NCBI GenBank assembly: GCA_027483665.1
Contig: JAIXUC010000021.1
Location: forward strand, 1-64,000
DNA: 64,000 bases
Origin: Comamonadaceae bacterium
Lineage (GTDB): Bacteria; Pseudomonadota; Gammaproteobacteria; Burkholderiales; Burkholderiaceae_C
Reading direction: 5' to 3'
Of this stretch, positions 59,483 to 64,000 are shown piece after piece. Under the pieces are notes generated by a model. That model was not told the origin of the DNA, searched no databases, and was given only the letters and a program-made list of their open reading frames with translations. Within the stretch, counting starts at the first letter, position 1, and the number at the start of each line of letters is the position of its first letter. Made by a program: the position numbers and the translations under genes.

Positions 59483-59961
59483 GCCTTGCCTTGTGCGGTG
59501 TCGATGAGAAAGCTCAGGCCGTGCTGCGCAAAGCCCAGCGAGCGGTAGAAGGCGTGGGCCGCCTCGCGCTTGCTGTTGGAAGACAGCGCGAGCTTGTAGC
59601 AACCGGCTGCGCGCGCTTGCGCCACGGCGTGCGCCATGAGCTGACGCCCGGCCCCTAAGCGTTGGTGCTGGCGGCTCACCACCACGTCTTCCGCCACTGC
59701 AGAGGGCGCGCCGCGGTGCGCCAAGTTGTGCATGACCAAGAGCGCGTAGCTGCCGACGATGGGCGCATCGGGGCCCTCGTCTGTTTCTTGTTGCGCCACG
59801 AACAGGCGGTAGTTCGGGTAGTTCGCAAACTGCTGCCAGACCAAGCGCGCCTCGGCCAGGCTCAGCGACGCCTCGGCGCTGCCGTCCAGGTCTGGCTGGG
59901 CATAGAGCGCCAGCACGGCAGCCAAGTCGGCTTCACGCGCTTCTCGGATGTGCAGCTTCAT
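59479..59961 (-). CDS. GNAT acetyltransferase in the C-P lyase operon (PhnO-like)
   Basis: The product has 160 residues. The acetyl-CoA loop is SRQHQRLGAGRQLMAHAVA, with the strand AVAEDVVV before it, and LALSSNSKREAAHAFYRSLGF closes the fold. PhnO in E. coli N-acetylates aminoalkylphosphonates to protect or prepare them for C-P lyase. Function here is inferred from its place: it is inserted between phnJ and phnK and overlaps both by ATGA. The E. coli gene lies elsewhere in its operon. Confidence 0.82.
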   Translation of the reverse strand: MKLHIREAREADLAAVLALYAQPDLDGSAEASLSLAEARLVWQQFANYPNYRLFVAQQETDEGPDAPIVGSYALLVMHNLAHRGAPSAVAEDVVVSRQHQRLGAGRQLMAHAVAQARAAGCYKLALSSNSKREAAHAFYRSLGFAQHGLSFLIDTAQGKA

Positions 59962-60911
59962 GCGCCCGACCCCGTTGGCGTGCCGCGCGCTTGCTCCCCG
60001 TTGGGCTGCTGCGCTTGCTGGTCTTGTCGTTCTTGTCGTTCTTGGCAGTGGTCAGAGTCCGAGCACACGTGCATGCGCTGGCCTTGGTCGTCGGTGATGA
60101 TTTCGTCCAGAAAAGCGTCGGTGGCACCGCACAAGCTGCAGGCCGCATCCCAACGCTGCACCTCGAAGGGGTGGTCTTCGAAGGCCAAGCTTTCTACGGC
60201 GGTGTAGGGCGGTACGGCGTAGATGCGCTTTTCTCGACCAGCACCAAAGAGCTGCAAAGCCGGGTTCATGTGCATCTTGGGGTTGTCGAACTTAGGGATG
60301 GGCGAAGGCGCCATGAGGTAGCGGCCATTCACCATGACCGGGTAGTCGTAGGTGGTCGCGATGTGGCCGTGGCGCGCAATGTCTTCGTACAGCTTCACGT
60401 GCATCAAGCCGTACTCGGCCAGCGCGTGCAGGGTGCGGGTTTCGCTGGCGCGGGGCTCCAGCCGCTGCATCGGCTCGGGCACCGGCACTTGGTAGACCAG
60501 GATCTGCCCCTCGACCAAGGGCGTCTCTGGAATGCGGTGGCGCGTTTGAATCAGGCTCGCATCGACCGTGCGTGTGGTGGTGGCCACGCCCGCCGTGCGC
60601 TGAAAGAAGCGCCGAATGTTCACGGCATTGACCGTGTCGTCAGAGCCTTGGTCGATGACCTTGAGCGTGTCTTGCGGGCCGATGACCGCGGCCGTGACCT
60701 GAATGCCACCCGTGCCCCAGCCGTAGGGCAGCGGCATCTCACGCGAGCCAAAGGGCACTTGGTGCCCTGGGATGGCGACGGCTTTCAGAATGGCGCGGCG
60801 GATCATGCGCTTGGTGCGCTCGTCGAGGTAGGCGAAGTTCACGCCGGCCTCTGGGCTGGGTGCCGCGTCTTGAAGCGGTGCCAGCGTTTGGGGTTCGGTG
60901 GGTGCGTTCAT
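59958..60911 (-). CDS. phnJ: Carbon-phosphorus lyase core subunit PhnJ
   Basis: The product has 317 residues. This radical-SAM enzyme cleaves the C-P bond. Its [4Fe-4S] cysteines are C258, C261, C283 and C289, with spacing 3, 22 and 6 as in E. coli (C241, C244, C266, C272). The glycyl radical residue would be G49 in AIPGHQVPFG. PYGWGTGGIQVT is strictly conserved. The C-terminus after C289 is a Gln/Arg/Asp-rich tail of about 28 residues. Overlaps phnI and the GNAT gene by ATGA. Confidence 0.97.
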   Translation of the reverse strand: MNAPTEPQTLAPLQDAAPSPEAGVNFAYLDERTKRMIRRAILKAVAIPGHQVPFGSREMPLPYGWGTGGIQVTAAVIGPQDTLKVIDQGSDDTVNAVNIRRFFQRTAGVATTTRTVDASLIQTRHRIPETPLVEGQILVYQVPVPEPMQRLEPRASETRTLHALAEYGLMHVKLYEDIARHGHIATTYDYPVMVNGRYLMAPSPIPKFDNPKMHMNPALQLFGAGREKRIYAVPPYTAVESLAFEDHPFEVQRWDAACSLCGATDAFLDEIITDDQGQRMHVCSDSDHCQERQERQDQQAQQPNGEQARGTPTGSGA

Positions 60912-62014
60912 GCGGGGTCGTCCTGGTGGGTGTGACCGGCTGCCAGGGCCTCGGCGCGCATTTGCCGCACCAGCGCCAGCTCGGACTGAAAGTCCACGTA
61001 GTGCGGCAGCTTCAAGTGCTGCACGAAGCCCGAAGCCTCCAGGCTGTCGCTGTGCGAGAGCACGAACTCGGGCATTTGCGCTGGCGACTCCACCGCTTCG
61101 CCCAGTTCATCGGCGCGCAGCGCCCGGTCCACCAAACTCATGGCCATGGCCTTGCGCTCGCTGTGGCCGAAGGCCAAGCCGTAGCCGCGTGTGAAGGTCG
61201 GCGGCTCCACCGCACTGCCCGCGAACTGGTTGACCATCTCGCACTCGGTGACTTCGATGTCGCCAATCGACACCGCAAAGCCCAACTCTTCGGGTTCGAC
61301 CAGCAGCTCCACCTGGCCCACGCGCAGCTCGCCCACAAAGGGGTGTGAATGCGCGTAGCCGCGTTGCGTGGAATAGGCCATGGCCAAAAGAAAGCCCTCG
61401 TCGCCCCGCGCCAGGTTTTGCAGCCGGGTGGCGCGTTGCGCCGGAAAGCGCAGCGGCTCGCGCGTGAGGTCCATCGGTGCAGGGTCGCCCGGTGCCGGGT
61501 GGTGCTGCTCGATCAGACCTTCTTGGTTCAGCAGGTCCACCACGCGGGGCACGGGCTTGGCCGCGGGGCTTGGGCTGCTTGCAGTTTGGGTTGTGGCTGA
61601 GCCGCCCTCGGCCAGCAAGGCGAAGTCGAGCAAGCGCTGTGTGTAGTCGTAGGTGGGGCCCAGCAGTTGGCCGCCGGGCAGGTCTTTGAAGGTGGCCGAG
61701 ATGCGGCGCTCCAGTTGCATGTTGGCCGTGGCAATCGGCAGCGTGGCGCCCAGGCGCGGCAGCGTGGCGCGGTAGGCCCGCAGCAAAAAGATGGCCTCCA
61801 CCAAATCGCCGCTGGCTTGCTTGATGGCCAGCGCCGCCAGCTCGGGGTCGTGCACCGAACCTTCGGTCATGACGCGGTCTACGGCCAGCTTGAGCTGCGA
61901 GCGAATCTGACCCACGCTCAACTCGGCCAAGGCAGGGTCGCCGCGGCGCTGGCGATCCAGCAGGCGGTAGCTTTGAAGAATGGCGGCCTCACCGCCTTTG
62001 ACGGCCACGTACAT
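60908..62014 (-). CDS. phnI: C-P lyase core subunit PhnI
   Basis: The product has 368 residues. It begins MYVAVKGGEAAILQSYRLL, with FKDLPGGQLLGPTYDYTQRLLDFAL and AYSTQRGYAHSHPFVGELR later, all PhnI hallmarks. PhnI acts as nucleosidase and, with PhnG, H and L, exchanges the adenine of ATP for phosphonate. It lies two bases after phnH and overlaps phnJ by ATGA. Confidence 0.95.
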   Translation of the reverse strand: MYVAVKGGEAAILQSYRLLDRQRRGDPALAELSVGQIRSQLKLAVDRVMTEGSVHDPELAALAIKQASGDLVEAIFLLRAYRATLPRLGATLPIATANMQLERRISATFKDLPGGQLLGPTYDYTQRLLDFALLAEGGSATTQTASSPSPAAKPVPRVVDLLNQEGLIEQHHPAPGDPAPMDLTREPLRFPAQRATRLQNLARGDEGFLLAMAYSTQRGYAHSHPFVGELRVGQVELLVEPEELGFAVSIGDIEVTECEMVNQFAGSAVEPPTFTRGYGLAFGHSERKAMAMSLVDRALRADELGEAVESPAQMPEFVLSHSDSLEASGFVQHLKLPHYVDFQSELALVRQMRAEALAAGHTHQDDPA

Positions 62015-62016
62015 GT

Positions 62017-62679
62017 TCAGTGCTCCATGGCGGCGGCGGTGGCGGGCGCGGGCGCATCCGATTCGGCCAGTGCACCTGCTGGGCGCACACGCACCGTGCG
62101 TGGCAGGCCCACCAGCGCGCGGTCAGACGCCAACAAGAGGTCCACGCCGCGTGGGAAGGCCGCGTGGTTGTCGGCCCACTGCGCCGCGAAGTTGGTGGGC
62201 AGCCCGCGCACGGCCAGCGTTTGTTCACCAGCGATGCCTGGCCCGCTCAGCACATAGGGCTCGCCACCTTGCAGGTCTGGCACATCCAGCAGCAACGTGG
62301 CCGAGGTTTGGGGGTCTGCGTCGCTGCCCAGCGCCAGCGCAGACAACGCGGGCACTGGGTCGCCTGTGCCCACCCACACGAACTGGGCTTGCCCCAGATC
62401 GCTGGTCAAGCGGCAGCCGGTGTGAAAGCGCAGCCAGTGGCCCACGGGAGAAGCCGCAAGCGCAGGCGACAGCCACAGCGCGGTGTCGGCGTCCAGCAGC
62501 GCCAGCATCAGCACGCTGGAGGTGGCGTGGCCGCCCGGCGGTACATCGGCCTCGATGCTCATCGGCCAGATGCGGCCCGGATAGGCCAGGGCTTGCAAGG
62601 TGGTGCGAAAGGCCGCCTGGCTGCCGAAGGCCTCGTGGTGAAAGCCGGCGCGAAGGTCTTGCATGGCGTTCTCGCTCAT
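62017..62679 (-). CDS. phnH: C-P lyase core subunit PhnH
   Basis: The product has 220 residues. The N-terminus DLRAGFHHEAFGSQAAFRTTLQALAYPGR and VLMLALLDADTALWLSPAL, then the PYVLSGPGI motif, match PhnH. It has no catalytic residues of its own and forms a stable core with PhnG, PhnI and PhnJ. Overlaps phnG by ATGA. Confidence 0.93.
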   Translation of the reverse strand: MSENAMQDLRAGFHHEAFGSQAAFRTTLQALAYPGRIWPMSIEADVPPGGHATSSVLMLALLDADTALWLSPALAASPVGHWLRFHTGCRLTSDLGQAQFVWVGTGDPVPALSALALGSDADPQTSATLLLDVPDLQGGEPYVLSGPGIAGEQTLAVRGLPTNFAAQWADNHAAFPRGVDLLLASDRALVGLPRTVRVRPAGALAESDAPAPATAAAMEH

Positions 62680-63263
62680 TCTTCGTCCTCGTTGTCTGGG
62701 TCGCTGTCGGCCTCGCGGGCCAATGTGAAGAAGTCCACCTTGGTGCTTTGTGCGCGGGCTTGCTGCTGCGCAGCCATGTCGCGCAAGTGCGCAGCGATGG
62801 GATGCAACAACTCGGCGCACAGGCGCTCGTGTTCGGCGGGGTCTTGGAGCAAGGCGTCTGCGACGGCTGCCAGGGTGCACTGGTGGGCGTCGCGGCCCAA
62901 CACCCAGGCCACGCCTGCGGCTGAGTTCGCCCACGCCACGCCCGCGGCTGAGTTCGCCCAAGCCCCGCCCGCGGCTTGGGGCGCGTCTGTGCTCGCTGTG
63001 CCCGGCGCCTGCAAACGCAAGGCGCAACGCGTCACCGTCACCTCGCCCAGGTTGAAGCGCTCGCCGGTGCCGCCGGCGCGCGCCTGCACCATCATCAAAC
63101 CCGTCTCTGGGCGGCGCAGCCAGTGCAAGCCTTGCGTAGGCCAAGCGCCCAGGCTGCTTTGCAACAGGCCCACGGGCGAGCGCGCCAGCAGGGCCAGCCA
63201 GTCGGCGCGAGCGAAGTGCTGGTTCGGCCGGTTCGCGGTGCTGCTGTCAAATGCGTGAAACAT
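62676..63263 (-). CDS. phnG: C-P lyase core subunit PhnG with tandem-repeat insert
   Basis: The product has 195 residues, compared with about 150 in E. coli. The PhnG core is ARADWLALLARSP, WLRRPETGLMMVQARAGGTGERFNLGEVTVTRC and VLGRDAHQCTLAAVADALL. Between them is an Ala/Trp-rich insert with repeated WANSAAGVA, encoded by 27-bp repeats. The insert lies on the surface of the fold and probably does not disturb it. phnG is the first gene of the minus-strand operon, after a candidate promoter and operator. Confidence 0.9.
   Translation of the reverse strand: MFHAFDSSTANRPNQHFARADWLALLARSPVGLLQSSLGAWPTQGLHWLRRPETGLMMVQARAGGTGERFNLGEVTVTRCALRLQAPGTASTDAPQAAGGAWANSAAGVAWANSAAGVAWVLGRDAHQCTLAAVADALLQDPAEHERLCAELLHPIAAHLRDMAAQQQARAQSTKVDFFTLAREADSDPDNEDEE
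62903..62983 (+). repeat. 27-bp tandem repeat within phnG
   Basis: Units at 62903-62929 and 62930-62956 share CCCA(G/C)GCCACGCC(T/C)GCGG-type sequence with CTGAGTTCG ends. A third, partial unit follows to about 62983. The period is a multiple of three, so the frame is kept. On the coding strand each gives one WANSAAGVA-like block. Confidence 0.85.
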
Positions 63264-63336
63264 CGGCGCTGTACTCTGTTGGTTGTATAGACAACTTTTG
63301 CATACAGCAACCTTATCGGCTTCACATGTCTGCTTC
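63264..63336. promoter_or_regulatory. Divergent phnG-phnF control region with PhnF-type operator
   Basis: A palindrome GTTGTATAGACAAC (63282-63295) lies between the divergent genes. For phnG (minus strand) TTGCTG and TATACA with a 15-bp spacer would place the -10 box inside it. GntR regulators of the PhnF type bind such short palindromes; the 13-mer GGTTGTATAGACA recurs before phnC. A repressor bound here could block both phnG and phnF. Confidence 0.65.
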
Positions 63337-64000
63337 ATGACAAACACGCTGCCCCAAAGCCAGTCCCACACCTTGGATAGCCGCGAACACTTCTGGACCT
63401 CCATCGCCAACGATCTGGCGCAGGCGATCGGCCAGGGCGTGTACGCGCCCGGCGAGCGACTGCCTTCAGAGCATTCCTTGGCCGAGCGATTTGGTGTGAA
63501 CCGACACACCATTCGGCGCTCGCTGGCGGCGCTGGTGCAGCGCGGCTTGTTGCGCGCCGAGCAGGGCAGCGGCACCTATGTCGAAGATTTCGCGGTGGAC
63601 TTGGCCATTGGCAGGCGCACCCGCCACCGGCACAACTTGGCCCAAGCCGGCCTGCGCGGTGGCTTGGCTGTGATCGATGCCGAGCGGGTGCGCGCCAGTG
63701 CAGACCAAGCCCGTGCACTGCAGGTGCAGCCGCGCAGCGCAGTGCTGCACCTGCACCTGCTGGGCGAGGGCGAGGGGCAGCCGCTGCATGTGAGCCACCG
63801 CTACTTTCCATTGCCCCGCTTTCAGGGGCTGGCCGATGTGGTGCGCGAGAGTGGCTCCATCACCGAGGCTTTCGCAGCGCATGGCGTGGCCGACTACATC
63901 CGACAGGAAAGCCGCGTCAGCGCCCGGCTGCCCGATGCAGACACCGCGGCTCATCTGCGCCAAGGCACGGCTCGACCGGCGCTGTTCGTCACCAGCGTCA
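63337..64000 (+). CDS. phnF: Phosphonate operon regulator PhnF, 5' part
   Basis: Two hundred and twenty-one codons are in the window and the frame runs off the end. The N-terminal GntR winged helix is IANDLAQAIGQGVYAPGERLPSEHSLAERFGVNRHTIRRSLAALVQRGLL. The UTRA ligand domain starts near residue 90 and shows RSAVLHLHLLGEGEGQPLHVSHRYFPLPRF. PhnF represses phn genes when phosphonate or phosphate status does not call for them. ATG 63337 is the only start compatible with the homologous N-terminus. Confidence 0.92.
   Translation, partial: MTNTLPQSQSHTLDSREHFWTSIANDLAQAIGQGVYAPGERLPSEHSLAERFGVNRHTIRRSLAALVQRGLLRAEQGSGTYVEDFAVDLAIGRRTRHRHNLAQAGLRGGLAVIDAERVRASADQARALQVQPRSAVLHLHLLGEGEGQPLHVSHRYFPLPRFQGLADVVRESGSITEAFAAHGVADYIRQESRVSARLPDADTAAHLRQGTARPALFVTSV

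Overview
The window reads as a chromosomal segment of a betaproteobacterium of the order Burkholderiales, most likely Comamonadaceae-like. This is inferred from gene content and order (tuf-rpsJ followed by a separate rplC-to-rpsQ cluster, a full atpIBEFHAGDC operon, lipB-lipA with a ybeD-type gene, an incomplete regulatory PTS) and from the high-GC codon use. No 16S rRNA or tRNA gene is present to confirm it. Coding density is high, and many neighbouring genes overlap by ATGA or GTGA.

Layout. 1-5.7 kb: end of tuf, rpsJ, then a new transcription unit rplC-rplD-rplW-rplB-rpsS-rplV-rpsC-rplP-rpmC-rpsQ with its own promoter, leader hairpin and terminator. 5.8-9.9 kb: peroxiredoxin, acetyltransferase, cytochrome b561-type and cytochrome c'-type proteins, a TlpA-like thioredoxin and two exported proteins. 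9.9-12.4 kb: EIIA-HPr-enzyme I with no sugar permease. 12.4-16.5 kb (minus): EamA transporter, SAM methyltransferase, lipA, lipB, a YbeD-like gene and a DUF2062 gene. 16.6-24 kb: F1Fo ATP synthase. 24-31.5 kb: TPM/YgcG and LemA exported proteins, a YheT-like hydrolase, a monohaem cytochrome c, a second TlpA-like protein, PRC-barrel and BON proteins.

31.5-43.5 kb is a molybdenum block: modE diverging from modABC, then a molybdenum hydroxylase operon (coxS-coxL-coxM-coxD-coxE-coxG-xdhC-mocA). CoxL carries AYRGAGR, the form II signature, so the enzyme need not be a CO dehydrogenase. Uptake, metal regulation, cofactor cytidylylation and maturation of one enzyme class lie side by side. A perfect 22-bp palindrome sits in front of coxS.

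43.5-53.25 kb looks like an accessory or rearranged block. On one side are 3'-end remnants of a class IV aminotransferase and a phospholipase A1 gene. On the other are 5'-truncated remnants of a TRAP permease and a PTS EIIA domain. Between them are two membrane proteins, a fused SecDF, a small membrane protein, a TerB-like protein, a NhaR-like LysR regulator, a 52-residue membrane peptide and a TerC-family protein.

53.2-64 kb holds a C-P lyase phosphonate operon on the minus strand (phnG-H-I-J, a GNAT acetyltransferase, phnK-L-M, then phnC-D-E and a PhnZ-like HD protein). phnF diverges and runs off the end of the window. A shared 13-bp motif lies in front of phnG and of phnC, which suggests that PhnF controls both segments. 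phnN and phnP are not in this segment.
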